Counted from the first letter of the stretch, positions 50,729 to 60,146 are shown. The stretch: 64,000 nucleotides of DNA from Agrobacterium tumefaciens (GCF_005221385.1 NZ_CP039903.1:2170001-2234000), one strand, 5' to 3'. Made by a program: numbers and translations. Notes: generated by a model not told the origin, from the letters alone.

Positions 50729-51166
50729 ATGAGCACCGAAGCAAGACGTGAGATCATCATCGCCGCTGCCGTTCTTTTAAACGAGCGGCGGCAGATGCTG
50801 GTGGTGCGCAAGCGCGGCACCACGCAATTCATGCAACCGGGCGGCAAGATCGACCCGGGCGAAACACCGCAACAGGCGCTTCACCGCGAACTTGCCGAGG
50901 AAATCGGCCTGATGTTGCCCGAGCATGCCGTTCGTTATGAGGGCGTTTTTCGCGAGGAAGCCGCCAATGAGCCGGGGGCAGATGTCGTCGCCCATGCTTT
51001 TACAGCCAGACTTCATACCGAGGTCCTGCCGCAGGCGGAAATCGAGGAAGTGCGCTGGCTCGATCTCGACGCCAAACCCGATCTGCCGATCGCCAGACTC
51101 ACCGAAACCCGCATGCTGCCACTGGCGCGCGCGGCCCTGATGGAAAGCGAAACCAAGCCACGATGA
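50729..51166 (+). CDS. NUDIX hydrolase
   Basis: This 145-residue protein has the Nudix box, GX5EX7REUXEEXGU, as GKIDPGETPQQALHRELAEE followed by IGL. Such enzymes split nucleoside diphosphate derivatives. It starts two bases after the dihydropyrimidinase stop and overlaps the ABC gene (ATGA). Its link to pyrimidine use is by operon only; it may clean up a modified nucleotide. Confidence 0.88.
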   Translation: MSTEARREIIIAAAVLLNERRQMLVVRKRGTTQFMQPGGKIDPGETPQQALHRELAEEIGLMLPEHAVRYEGVFREEAANEPGADVVAHAFTARLHTEVLPQAEIEEVRWLDLDAKPDLPIARLTETRMLPLARAALMESETKPR

Positions 51167-51957
51167 ATCCGGCCTCCCCCTATTCCGTCGTTTCCGCCAG
51201 AAATCTCGGCCTCACCTTCGAAACGGGGGATGGCCCGGTACATGCGCTGTCCAATGTCGACCTGGAGGTCGGCAAGGGCGAATTCGTCTCCTTCATCGGT
51301 CCGTCGGGTTGCGGCAAGACCACCTTTCTCAGGGTCATCGCCGATCTCGAAAAACACACGTCGGGAGAGATCACCGTCAACGGCACGACGCCGGAAAACG
51401 CCCGGCAAGACCGATCCTACGGTTATGTCTTTCAGGCCGCAGCGCTTTATCCCTGGCGCAGCATCGAAAAGAACATCGCCTTGCCGCTCGAAATCATGGG
51501 TTACACCAAAGCCCAGCAACGCGAACGCATCGACCGCACGATGGACCTCGTCAACCTCAACGGTTTCGGCAAGAAGTACCCCTGGCAGCTTTCCGGCGGC
51601 ATGCAGCAGCGCGCCTCCATCGCCCGCGCGCTCGCTTTCGACGCCGACCTGCTGTTGATGGATGAGCCCTTCGGCGCGCTGGACGAAATTGTCCGCGATC
51701 ACCTCAACGAACAACTTCTGAAACTCTGGGATACGACCGGCAAGACCATCTGCTTCGTCACCCATTCCATTCCGGAAGCCGTTTATCTCTCGACGAAAAT
51801 CGTCGTCATGTCGCCGCGGCCGGGTCGGGTGACGGATGTGATTACGTCCACCTTGCCGAGGGAGAGGCCGCTTGAGATCAGGGAAACGCCGGAGTTCCTT
51901 GCGATTGCGCATCGTGTGCGTGAGGGGTTGAAGGCGGGGCATAGCTATGAGGGGTGA
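51163..51957 (+). CDS. ABC importer ATPase (SsuB/ThiZ type)
   Basis: This 264-residue ATPase has Walker A GPSGCGKTT at residues 46-54, signature LSGGMQQRAS near 143 and Walker B LLLMDEPFGALDE near 165. The group is that of nitrate/taurine/pyrimidine-precursor importers (NrtD, SsuB, ThiZ, RutG-like). It should power uptake of a small nitrogen compound. The permeases follow after a 240-base gap holding an inverted repeat. Confidence 0.9.
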   Translation: MNPASPYSVVSARNLGLTFETGDGPVHALSNVDLEVGKGEFVSFIGPSGCGKTTFLRVIADLEKHTSGEITVNGTTPENARQDRSYGYVFQAAALYPWRSIEKNIALPLEIMGYTKAQQRERIDRTMDLVNLNGFGKKYPWQLSGGMQQRASIARALAFDADLLLMDEPFGALDEIVRDHLNEQLLKLWDTTGKTICFVTHSIPEAVYLSTKIVVMSPRPGRVTDVITSTLPRERPLEIRETPEFLAIAHRVREGLKAGHSYEG

Positions 51958-51986
51958 CTTGAGAAACGAGGCCTTCGCGGCAGGCG

Positions 51987-52146
51987 TTACCCCCCTCTGC
52001 CCTGCCGGGCATCTCCCCCTCAAGGGGGGAGATTGGCAAGAGGCGCGACCGCCGCTTCATTCGCAAACATTGAGATGGTCGAGACCTAACCACGAGTCGA
52101 TCTCCCCCCTTGAGGGGGAGATGCCCGGCAGGGCAGAGGGGGGTAA
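51987..52146. repeat. Perfect 47-bp inverted repeat, rhizobial palindromic element
   Basis: The arms 51,987-52,033 and 52,100-52,146 are identical when one is reverse-complemented. Each begins TTACCCCCCTCTGCCCTGCC and ends in a C/G-rich hairpin. The spacer is 66 bases. The element sits between the ATPase and first permease genes of one operon. The transcript would form a very stable stem, so it may set the ratio of the two gene products. It looks like a mobile rhizobial intergenic palindrome. Confidence 0.8.
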
Positions 52147-52194
52147 GCGTCACCCTCGGAGCAAGCGCAAATCCCACCCACGGAGGCTCCCCCA

Positions 52195-53070
52195 ATGACC
52201 CTCCTCCGCCACCGCATCCTCCCCATCCTAACCGTCCTCCTCGCCATCCTCATCCTCTGGCACCTCGCCGTCATCTATCTCAACATCCCCTTCGCCCGCG
52301 ATCAGGCCACCCGCGCCGGCCAGACGCCGGGCTTCTTCGAACTCCTACCGCAAACCTTCGCACAGGAACGCCCGGTTCTCCCCGCCCCGCACCAGATTGC
52401 CGCCGAACTGTGGGACACCACGGTCAACAAGGCCATCACCTCCAAACGCAGCCTCATCTATCACGCCGGCGTCACACTCTCCGCCACGCTGCTCGGTTTC
52501 GCCATCGGTGCGGTGCTCGGCATCCTGCTTGCCGTCGCGATCATCCACAATCGCGCCATGGATCGCTCCGTCATGCCGTGGATCATCGCCAGCCAGACGA
52601 TCCCGATCCTCGCCGTCGCACCGATGATCATCGTCGTCCTGAATTCCATCGGCATTTCCGGGCTGCTGCCGAAGGCGCTGATCTCCACCTATCTTTCCTT
52701 CTTCCCCATCGTCGTCGGCATGGTGAAGGGTCTCAGAAGCCCGGAAACCATCCAGCTTGATCTGATGCACACCTATTATGCCTCGCCTGCGCAAATCTTC
52801 TGGAAGCTGCGCTGGCCCGCCGCACTCCCCTATCTCTTCACCTCGCTGAAGATCGCCATTGCGATTGCGCTGGTCGGCGCCATCGTCGGCGAATTGCCGA
52901 CGGGGGCCGTCGCCGGTCTCGGTGCGCGGCTGCTTTCCGGCTCCTATTATGGCCAGACGGTGCAGATATGGGCGGCACTGTTCATGGCCGCCGGTGTCGC
53001 AGCGCTTCTGGTGTCCATCATCGGCATCGCCCACGCCGCGGTCCTGAAACGAATGGGAGCAAGGCCATGA
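52195..53070 (+). CDS. ABC transporter permease
   Basis: This 291-residue protein has six hydrophobic segments and the EAA-like loop, LDLMHTYYASPAQIFWKLRWPAALPYLFT near residue 190-215. It belongs to the SsuC/TauC/ThiX family of binding-protein-dependent transporters. It overlaps the second permease by four bases (ATGA). It should form a heterodimeric pore with its neighbour. Confidence 0.88.
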   Translation: MTLLRHRILPILTVLLAILILWHLAVIYLNIPFARDQATRAGQTPGFFELLPQTFAQERPVLPAPHQIAAELWDTTVNKAITSKRSLIYHAGVTLSATLLGFAIGAVLGILLAVAIIHNRAMDRSVMPWIIASQTIPILAVAPMIIVVLNSIGISGLLPKALISTYLSFFPIVVGMVKGLRSPETIQLDLMHTYYASPAQIFWKLRWPAALPYLFTSLKIAIAIALVGAIVGELPTGAVAGLGARLLSGSYYGQTVQIWAALFMAAGVAALLVSIIGIAHAAVLKRMGARP

Positions 53071-53939
53071 CGAACCCCGGCTGGTTTTTCGGCGCGATCC
53101 TGTTCTGGCTTGCCGCCTGGGCCTGCAACGAATGGCTGGTGCGCCGCAGATTTTCCGCGCAGGCGGCAAAACGCGCAAGCCGCATCGCCGTACCCCTTCT
53201 CTTCGGGCTGGCCATTCTCGCCATCTGGGAAGGTGTGGTGCGCGGGTTTTCCGTGCCGCCCATCCTGCTGCCGGCACCCAGCGCCATTCTTGCCCGCCTT
53301 CTCGGCTCCCTGCCGATCCTCTGGGCGGATTTCCGCCAGACCTTCCTCAAATCGGTGCTGACGGGTTATGTGCTCGGCTGCGGCCTCGGCTTCATCGTCG
53401 CCATCCTCATCGATCGCTCACCCTTCCTCCAGCGCGGGCTGCTGCCCATCGGCAATTTCGTCTCCGCTCTGCCGGTGGTCGGCATCGCCCCCATCATGGT
53501 CATGTGGTTCGGCTTCGACTGGCAGTCGAAGGTGGCGGTCGTCGTCATTATGACCTTCTTCCCGATGCTGGTGAACACGGTTCAGGGGCTTGCCGCTTCC
53601 AGCCACATGGAACGCGACCTGATGCGCACCTATGCCGCCGGCTGGTGGCAGACATTGGTAAAGCTGCGCCTGCCCGCCGCCTGGCCCTTCATTTTCAATG
53701 CGCTGAAGATCAATTCCACGCTGGCGCTGATCGGCGCAATTGTCGCGGAATTCTTCGGCACACCCATCGTCGGCATGGGTTTCCGCATCTCGGCGGAAAT
53801 GGGCCGCAGCAATGTCGATATGGTCTGGGCCGAAATCGCGGTCGCCGCACTGGCCGGCTCAGGCTTTTACGGTCTGGTGGCGCTCGCAGAGCGGGCCGTC
53901 ACCTTCTGGCATCCGTCCGTCCGTGGGGGACGAACGTAA
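53067..53939 (+). CDS. ABC transporter permease
   Basis: This 290-residue protein resembles its neighbour, with six membrane segments and an EAA loop, LMRTYAAGWWQTLVKLRLPAAWPFIFN near residues 180-205. The start at ATG 53,067 gives the ATGA overlap; the open frame reaches back to 52,968. It completes the pore of the importer. Confidence 0.88.
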   Translation: MTNPGWFFGAILFWLAAWACNEWLVRRRFSAQAAKRASRIAVPLLFGLAILAIWEGVVRGFSVPPILLPAPSAILARLLGSLPILWADFRQTFLKSVLTGYVLGCGLGFIVAILIDRSPFLQRGLLPIGNFVSALPVVGIAPIMVMWFGFDWQSKVAVVVIMTFFPMLVNTVQGLAASSHMERDLMRTYAAGWWQTLVKLRLPAAWPFIFNALKINSTLALIGAIVAEFFGTPIVGMGFRISAEMGRSNVDMVWAEIAVAALAGSGFYGLVALAERAVTFWHPSVRGGRT

Positions 53940-53960
53940 ATAACGAAAAAGGGAACAGCG

Positions 53961-54953
53961 ATGAAAATGAAACTTGCATCCATGCTTCTTGCCGGCGCGT
54001 CACTGATGACGGCCTTCAGTGCGCAGGCCGCCGACAAGATCACCCTGCAGCTGAAATGGGTGACCCAGGCACAATTCGCCGGTTATTACGTTGCCAAGGA
54101 CAAGGGTTTTTACGAAGCCGAAGGCCTTGATGTCGACATCAAGCCGGGCGGCCCGGATATTGCACCGGCACAGGTTCTGGCCGGCGGCGGTGCGGATGTG
54201 ATCGTCGACTGGCTGCCATCCGCACTCGCCACCCGTGAAAAGGGCGTGCCGCTGGTCAATATCGCCCAGCCATTCAAATCGTCGGGCATGATGCTCACCT
54301 GCCTGAAAGAAACCGGCGTCACCAAGCCCGACGACTTCAAGGGCAAGACGCTGGGCGTCTGGTTCTTCGGCAATGAATATCCGTTCCTGTCATGGATGGC
54401 GCACCTGAAAATCCCAACCACCGGCGGCGCGGATGGCGTCACCGTCCTGAAGCAGGGCTTCAACGTCGATCCGCTGCTGCAAAAGCAGGCCGCCTGCATT
54501 TCCACCATGACCTATAATGAGTATTGGCAGGTTATCGACGCCGGCATCAAGCCGGAGGAACTCGTCACCTTCAAATATGAGGACGAAGGCGTGGCGACGC
54601 TCGAAGACGGGCTTTATGTTCTCGAAGACAAGCTGAAGGACGCCAAGTTCAAGGAAGACATGGTCAAATTCGTCCGTGCCTCCATGAAGGGCTGGAAGTG
54701 GGCGGAAGAAAACCCTGACGATGCGGCCGACATCGTTCTCGAAAACGACGCCTCCGGCGCCCAGACCGAAAAGCACCAGAAGCGCATGATGGGCGAAGTG
54801 GCAAAACTCACGGCCGGCTCGAAAGGCGCGCTCGACAAGGCGGATTACGACCGCACCGTCAAGACGCTGCTCGGCGGCGGGTCCGATCCGGTCATCACCA
54901 AGGAACCATCCGGCGCCTACACCACCGAAATCACCGATGCGGCGCTGAAATAG
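53961..54953 (+). CDS. ABC transporter periplasmic substrate-binding protein (NMT1/ThiY-like)
   Basis: This 330-residue protein has a signal peptide, MKMKLASMLLAGASLMTAF, cleaved after SAQA near residue 23. The mature part begins ITLQLKWVTQAQFAGYYVAK and has the NMT1/ThiY-like pattern VDIKPGGPDIAPAQVLAGGGADVIVDW. Such proteins bind pyrimidine precursors, nitrate or other nitrogen compounds. With the pyrimidine operon, a pyrimidine or hydantoin is the best guess. It is the last gene before a terminator. Confidence 0.9.
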   Translation: MKMKLASMLLAGASLMTAFSAQAADKITLQLKWVTQAQFAGYYVAKDKGFYEAEGLDVDIKPGGPDIAPAQVLAGGGADVIVDWLPSALATREKGVPLVNIAQPFKSSGMMLTCLKETGVTKPDDFKGKTLGVWFFGNEYPFLSWMAHLKIPTTGGADGVTVLKQGFNVDPLLQKQAACISTMTYNEYWQVIDAGIKPEELVTFKYEDEGVATLEDGLYVLEDKLKDAKFKEDMVKFVRASMKGWKWAEENPDDAADIVLENDASGAQTEKHQKRMMGEVAKLTAGSKGALDKADYDRTVKTLLGGGSDPVITKEPSGAYTTEITDAALK

Positions 54954-54977
54954 TCAAATCGAACCCGAAAGCATGGA

Positions 54978-55008
54978 ACGCGCGGCTCCGCCCGCGCGTT
55001 TCGTTTTT
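54978..55008 (+). terminator. Terminator of the pyrimidine operon
   Basis: ACGCGCGG (54,978-54,985) and CCGCGCGT (54,992-54,999) form a perfect 8-bp stem with a 6-base loop, followed by TTCGTTTTT. It closes the operon 24 bases past the last stop. Confidence 0.8.
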
Positions 55009-55317
55009 CAGTGGTAACGTATTTGATGAATTGCAATATCCGGGCCTATACAAAAATGTATATCAACCATCGCGGCTATGCGGATTGATTTGCACGACAA
55101 CAACAATTAGAGTCCCGCCCACAAGACTGCCAAATTTGATCTTGTAGAAAAAGCACAAGGGCAAGGTGCTTGAGATTCGCGTTGAGGGGCGTTTGAATCG
55201 GGAGGATCGAAAAGGAAGTATTGTGATCCCTTGTTTCACATTCGCTATCGCATGACCTATTAAAACACGCCTCACGGCTGCAGGACATGTGATCGGATAT
55301 TGCGCGAGCCAAGACAC
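55009..55317 (+). promoter_or_regulatory. Upstream region of the RND efflux operon with a TATACA-N4-TGTATA palindrome
   Basis: No open frame is supported. A perfect TATACA-AAAA-TGTATA palindrome lies at 55,047-55,062, in an A+T-rich stretch, about 255 bases before the adaptor start. Many efflux pumps are controlled by TetR-type repressors at such sites, but no regulator gene lies beside it. Confidence 0.5.
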
Positions 55318-56511
55318 ATGCAGCATAAAGTTACTTTTAACCGCTTCGTTTTCGTCCTTCTTTCCGCAACGGCCCTGCCCTTTTCGGCTGCCGCCGAAGG
55401 CGAAGCGCCGGCACCGGTCAAACAGCAGAACCTGCCCTCCATCATCGTGGCGCACGCCGCAAAACGCGATCTCGTGGACCGCATCATCGCGACAGGCACA
55501 ATCCGCCCCGTGGACGAGATCTACGTCCAGCCGCTGGTTGACGGCCTGTCGATCGACACGCTGAATGCCGATATTGGCGACCGGGTGGAAGCCAATGCAG
55601 TTCTGGCCGTGCTTTCGTCCGACAGCCTTGTGCTGCAAAAGAGCCAGCTTGAGGCCAACAAGGCCAAGGCCGAAGCCTCCGTCACCCAGTCGAAGGCGCA
55701 GGTGCTGGAAGCGCAGGCCAATCTCAACGATGCCCTTCGTCAGCGTGACCGCGCCGCCAAGCTCGGCCAGAGCGGCTCCGGTTCGGTTTCGGAGACGGAA
55801 AAGACCGAAGCCGCCGCGCAAGTGGCACAGGCCCGGCTGGAGGCAGCAAAACAGGCGGTGTCCGCCGGCGAGGCTGACATCAAGGTCGTCGCCGCGCAGA
55901 TCGACGATATCGATCTGAAACTGACCCGCACCGGCGTGAAAACTCCTGTCGCCGGCATCGTCTCAGCCAAGAACGCCAAGGTCGGGGCCATTGCCAGCGG
56001 TGCCGGAAATCCGCTTTTCACCGTCATCAAGGATGGCGCGATCGAACTCGTCGCTGATCTCTCGGAAACCGATATCCAGAAGGTCAAGGCCGGCCAGAAA
56101 GCCTATTTGACGGTTGCCGGCGGAGCCCAGAAAATAGAGGGCAAGGTGCGCCTCGTTTCGCCGACCGTCGATCCGACGACGCGCCTCGGTTCCGTGCATG
56201 TGGTGCTGCCGGAAAACAGCCCGGCACGATCAGGCATGTATGCTAGCGCCGAGATCATCGTTGAAGAGACGAACGCGCTTGCCCTGCCGCTATCGGCCGT
56301 CACTTCCGGACGCGAAGGCTCGACCACCCGCAAGGTGGAAGGCGACGTCGTCAAGCAGGTGAAGATCGAGACCGGCATAGAAGACAGCGGTTTCATCGAA
56401 ATTGTCAGCGGCCTTGCCGCTGGAGACAAGGTTGTCGAGAAAGCTGGAGCATTCGTGCGCGATGGTGACCGGATCCGCCCGGTTGAAGCCCAGACGGCTG
56501 CGTCCAACTGA
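55318..56511 (+). CDS. RND efflux periplasmic adaptor (membrane fusion protein)
   Basis: This 397-residue protein has a signal peptide (about residues 10-26, FVFVLLSATALPFSAAA) and the adaptor layout: biotinyl-lipoyl-like region, a long coiled-coil hairpin (LVLQKSQLEANKAKAEASVTQ to SAGEADIKVVAAQIDD), then a beta-barrel and GKVRLVSPTVDPTTRLG. It links the inner-membrane pump to an outer-membrane channel. The first ATG is 55,318; upstream frame needs TTG. It precedes the pump gene by 13 bases. Confidence 0.9.
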   Translation: MQHKVTFNRFVFVLLSATALPFSAAAEGEAPAPVKQQNLPSIIVAHAAKRDLVDRIIATGTIRPVDEIYVQPLVDGLSIDTLNADIGDRVEANAVLAVLSSDSLVLQKSQLEANKAKAEASVTQSKAQVLEAQANLNDALRQRDRAAKLGQSGSGSVSETEKTEAAAQVAQARLEAAKQAVSAGEADIKVVAAQIDDIDLKLTRTGVKTPVAGIVSAKNAKVGAIASGAGNPLFTVIKDGAIELVADLSETDIQKVKAGQKAYLTVAGGAQKIEGKVRLVSPTVDPTTRLGSVHVVLPENSPARSGMYASAEIIVEETNALALPLSAVTSGREGSTTRKVEGDVVKQVKIETGIEDSGFIEIVSGLAAGDKVVEKAGAFVRDGDRIRPVEAQTAASN

Positions 56512-56524
56512 CTGAGGGAATGAA

Positions 56525-59500
56525 ATGAACTTCTCCGCATGGTCAATCCGTAACCCGATTGCGCCGCTTCTCGGCTTCGCGCTTTTGATGATCCTCGGCA
56601 TGCAGGCCTTCAAGACCCTGCCGATCACCCGTTTTCCGAATATCGACGTCCCCGTCGTTGCCGTCACCGTGACCCAGAGCGGCGCTTCGCCCTCCGAGCT
56701 GGAAATGCAGGTGACGAAGGAGATCGAAGACGCGGTCGCCGCCATCAGCGGCGTCGATGAAATACAGTCCAGCGTAGTCGACGGCCAATCGACGACCACG
56801 GTCGTCTTCCGCATCGAAAAGCCGACGGAAGAGGCGGTTCAGGACACGAAGGACGCCATCGACAAGATCCGCAGCGATCTGCCCGCCGATATCGAAGTGC
56901 CTGTCGTCAGCAAGATCGACGTCGAAGGCCAGGCGATCCAGACCTTTGCCGTTTCTTCGCCGAACATGACGCTCGAAGAACTGTCCTGGTTCGTCGACGA
57001 CACGATCAAGCGCTCGCTGCAGGGCCAGTCCGGCATCGGCAAGGTCGACCGTTACGGCGGTGCGGACCGGGAGGTGCGCGTTTCGCTCAGCCCCGAAAAG
57101 CTTGATGCCTATGGCATCACCGCAAGCGAGGTGAACAGCCAGCTGCGCGGCACCAACGTCGATCTCGGATCCGGCCGCGGCCAGGTCGGCGGCAATGAGC
57201 AGACGATCCGCACGCTCGGTGACACCCGCGACGTGACGCAGCTTGCCAACACCACCATCGCGCTCTCCAACGGCCGCTTCGTCAAGCTTTCCGAACTGGG
57301 TACGGTGACCGACACCTATCAGGAACAGAAATCCTTCTCGCGGTTCAACGGCAACCCCGCCGTCACCTTCGCGGTGTTCCGCTCCAAGGGTGCAAGCGAA
57401 GTCTCGGTCGCCGAAACCGTGGCGGAAAGCCTCGAAAAGGTCCGCAAGGATCATCCGGAAGTCTCGATCCAGATGGTCGATGACGCCGTCTATTTCACCT
57501 ATGGCAACTACAAGGCGGCGCTTGATACGCTGATCGAGGGCGCCATCCTCGCCATCATCGTGGTCCTGCTTTTCCTTCGCAACTGGCGCGCCACCCTGAT
57601 TGCCGCCGTCGCGCTACCGCTTTCCGCGATCCCGACCTTCTGGATCATGGATATCATGGGCTTCTCGCTCAACCTCGTCAGCTTCCTGGCGTTGACGCTC
57701 GCCACGGGTATTCTCGTGGACGACGCCATCGTGGAAATCGAGAACATCGCCCGTCACATCAAGATGGGCAAGACGCCCTATCGGGCAGCGCTCGAGGCCG
57801 CCGACGAAATCGGTCTCGCCGTCATCGCCACCAGCTTCACCATCATCGCCGTCTTCGTGCCTGTCTCGTTCATGCCCGGCATTCCCGGTCAGTACTTCAT
57901 CCAGTTCGGTCTGACGGTTGCCTTCTCGGTGTTCTTCTCGCTGGCGGTGGCCCGCCTCATCACACCGCTGATGGCGGCCTATCTGATGCGCGCCGAAGAC
58001 GCGATGGACGACCATCACGACAATGACGGCCGGCTGATGAAGGCCTATACGCGCATGGTTTCCGCCACCACCCGCAAATGGTGGGCGCGTTACCTCACGC
58101 TCATCGGCGCCGTCGGCTTCCTCGTCGCCTCCGTCATTCTTCTCGCCGGCGTTCCGGGCAGCTTCCTGCCGCCGGACGACGCATCGCGCGTGACGCTCTC
58201 GGTGGAACTGCCGCCCAATGCGACGCTGGATGAAACCGACCGGACGACGACCGAAATCTTCCATGCCATCCGTGACATCAACGGCGTGGAAAGCGTCTTC
58301 ATTCTCGGCGGTGCTTCGCCCAAGGGCGATCTGGAACTTCGCCGCGCCACCGTCAACGTCATCCTCCAGCATATCGACCACTCATTGCTGAAGGTGCTGG
58401 TCAACAAGGGGCTGGGCTCCATTCCGCTCATCGGCCAATATCTTCCGAAGGTGGAAGAAAAGGGCCGCACACGTCCGCAATGGGATGTGGAGCGGGACAT
58501 CTTCGCCAAGGTCCGCGCCATTCCGGATGTGCGCATCATCAAGCTGAACGACCGTGCGGAACGCGAACTGAGCTTCAACTTCCTGTCGTCGAACGAGAAG
58601 GACCTGAACGACGCCGTCGGCATTCTCGAAAGCCGTCTACGCGCCTCACCCATCCTTGCCAATGTCAGCTCGGAAGGCGCGTTGCCGCGTCCGGAATTGC
58701 AGATCCGCCCGCGCAAGGATGAAATCGCCCGCCTCGGCATCACGCCGCAGCAGATTTCGCAGACGGTTCGCGTCGCCACCATCGGCGATATCGACGCCCA
58801 GCTGACGAAGATTTCGCTGGATGACCGGCAGATTCCGATCCGCGTGCAGGCGTCCATCGATACCCGCCGCGATCTCGCCACCATCCGCGCCCTGAAGATC
58901 AAGACCGCATCCGGCTCGCTGGTGCCGCTCTACAGCGTTGCCGATATCGACTATTCGGAAGGTCCGAGCTCGATCAAGCGCAACGACCGCAACCGCGTCG
59001 TCTCCATCGGCTCCGACGTGCCATTCGGCACGGCGCTCGATACCTCGACGGCCGAATTCAAGCGGATCGTCGAGGAAACCAAGCTGCCGGCAAGTGTGCG
59101 CCTGGCGGAAAGCGGCGATGCCAAGGTGCAGGGTGAAATGCAGCAGGGCTTCGTCAACGCCATGCTGCTTGGCCTGCTGCTGGTGCTTGTCGTGCTCATC
59201 CTGCTGTTCAAGGATGTCATCCAGCCCTTCACCATCTTGTTCTCGCTGCCGCTCGCCATCGGCGGCGTGGCCGTCGCGCTCATCATCACCCAGAACGCGC
59301 TGTCCATGCCGGTTCTCATCGGCATCCTGATGCTGATGGGCATCGTGACGAAAAACGCCATCCTCCTGGTAGACTTCGCCATCGAGATGCGCCGTCACGG
59401 CATGGAGCGGGTGCATGCCATGATCGAGGCCGGTCGCAAGCGCGCCCGCCCGATCATCATGACCTCCATTGCCATGTCGGCAGGCATGTTGCCCTCGGCA

Positions 59501-59845
59501 CTCGGCGTCGGCGAAGGCGGCTCGTTCCGCGCGCCGATGGCAATCGCGGTCATCGGCGGCATCATCGTCTCGACCGTTCTGTCGCTGATCGTGGTTCCTG
59601 CCTTCTTCCTGATCATGGACGACCTGTCGCGCCTGCTCGCCCACCTCTTCGGCCGCTTCGTCGGCAAGAAGGAAGAGGAGGAAGAGGCTCTCTCCAACGA
59701 GAAACTCTCGGAGATCGCCCGCGAAAACAGCCTGGCGCTCTCCTCGCTGGAGGCGCGGGTCGCCGGCATGGAAAAGGGCACCGGCGACAAGGCCGCAGAC
59801 AAGGGCAGCAACATATTGCGGCTGCCGCCGCTTGCTGCGGAATAA
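56525..59845 (+). CDS. RND multidrug efflux transporter (HAE1 family)
   Basis: This 1106-residue pump has a first membrane helix after SIRNPIAPLLGFALLMILG, the first large periplasmic loop (residues 40-330), a second bundle including the proton-relay DD pair (ILVDDAIVEIENIARHI, near residue 400), a second periplasmic loop and the last bundle with VTKNAILLVDFAIEMRRHG near 950. The C-terminal 60 residues are acidic, with EEEEEALSNEKLSEIAREN. It exports hydrophobic compounds. No outer-membrane channel gene is present here. Confidence 0.93.
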   Translation: MNFSAWSIRNPIAPLLGFALLMILGMQAFKTLPITRFPNIDVPVVAVTVTQSGASPSELEMQVTKEIEDAVAAISGVDEIQSSVVDGQSTTTVVFRIEKPTEEAVQDTKDAIDKIRSDLPADIEVPVVSKIDVEGQAIQTFAVSSPNMTLEELSWFVDDTIKRSLQGQSGIGKVDRYGGADREVRVSLSPEKLDAYGITASEVNSQLRGTNVDLGSGRGQVGGNEQTIRTLGDTRDVTQLANTTIALSNGRFVKLSELGTVTDTYQEQKSFSRFNGNPAVTFAVFRSKGASEVSVAETVAESLEKVRKDHPEVSIQMVDDAVYFTYGNYKAALDTLIEGAILAIIVVLLFLRNWRATLIAAVALPLSAIPTFWIMDIMGFSLNLVSFLALTLATGILVDDAIVEIENIARHIKMGKTPYRAALEAADEIGLAVIATSFTIIAVFVPVSFMPGIPGQYFIQFGLTVAFSVFFSLAVARLITPLMAAYLMRAEDAMDDHHDNDGRLMKAYTRMVSATTRKWWARYLTLIGAVGFLVASVILLAGVPGSFLPPDDASRVTLSVELPPNATLDETDRTTTEIFHAIRDINGVESVFILGGASPKGDLELRRATVNVILQHIDHSLLKVLVNKGLGSIPLIGQYLPKVEEKGRTRPQWDVERDIFAKVRAIPDVRIIKLNDRAERELSFNFLSSNEKDLNDAVGILESRLRASPILANVSSEGALPRPELQIRPRKDEIARLGITPQQISQTVRVATIGDIDAQLTKISLDDRQIPIRVQASIDTRRDLATIRALKIKTASGSLVPLYSVADIDYSEGPSSIKRNDRNRVVSIGSDVPFGTALDTSTAEFKRIVEETKLPASVRLAESGDAKVQGEMQQGFVNAMLLGLLLVLVVLILLFKDVIQPFTILFSLPLAIGGVAVALIITQNALSMPVLIGILMLMGIVTKNAILLVDFAIEMRRHGMERVHAMIEAGRKRARPIIMTSIAMSAGMLPSALGVGEGGSFRAPMAIAVIGGIIVSTVLSLIVVPAFFLIMDDLSRLLAHLFGRFVGKKEEEEEALSNEKLSEIARENSLALSSLEARVAGMEKGTGDKAADKGSNILRLPPLAAE

Positions 59846-59867
59846 AGCTTGCAGAATAACGATTGAG

Positions 59868-59897
59868 ACGCCGGGCCTTGTGCCCGGCGTTTCTTTT
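59868..59897 (+). terminator. Terminator of the efflux operon
   Basis: ACGCCGGGC (59,868-59,876) and GCCCGGCGT (59,882-59,890) form a perfect 9-bp stem with loop CTTGT, followed by TTCTTTT. It lies 23 bases after the pump stop. Confidence 0.85.
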
Positions 59898-59932
59898 GGG
59901 CGGACGTTTAAAGGGCAAAACGTCGCCGCTTG

Positions 59933-60056
59933 TTTCTTCTCCCCGCCGGGGAGAAGGTGGCCCGAAGGGTCGGATGAGGGGGCAACCTTGCCGAATCCCT
60001 CTACCCTCGCCCCCTCATCCCGCTGCCGCGGACTTCTCCCCCTCGGGGAGAAGAAA
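59933..60056. repeat. RIME1-like palindromic repeat
   Basis: The 124-base block begins TTTCTTCTCCCCGCCGGGGA and ends CCCCTCGGGGAGAAGAAA, with internal GGTGGCCCGAAGGGTCGGAT and CCCCTCATCCCGCTGCCGCG palindromes. A near-identical copy lies at 62,635-62,760. This form matches the rhizobial intergenic mosaic elements. It lies between the pump terminator and the SinR-like gene. Confidence 0.8.
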
Positions 60057-60146
60057 TATGTGGCAATCGCCCGCCCCATATTTCCCTCTGTGCTTTGAAA
60101 CACGAACGGCCCGTCATTTCCTCTCACATAACGACTGCAACCCCGT

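Noticed and set aside
49071..50744. 557-codon minus-strand frame over dihydropyrimidinase
   Set aside because: It is antisense to a gene with a complete metal site; shadow frame.
55063..55821. 252-codon minus-strand frame over the RND upstream region
   Set aside because: It overlaps the adaptor gene antisense and has no start signal. The non-coding part contains only an operator-like palindrome.
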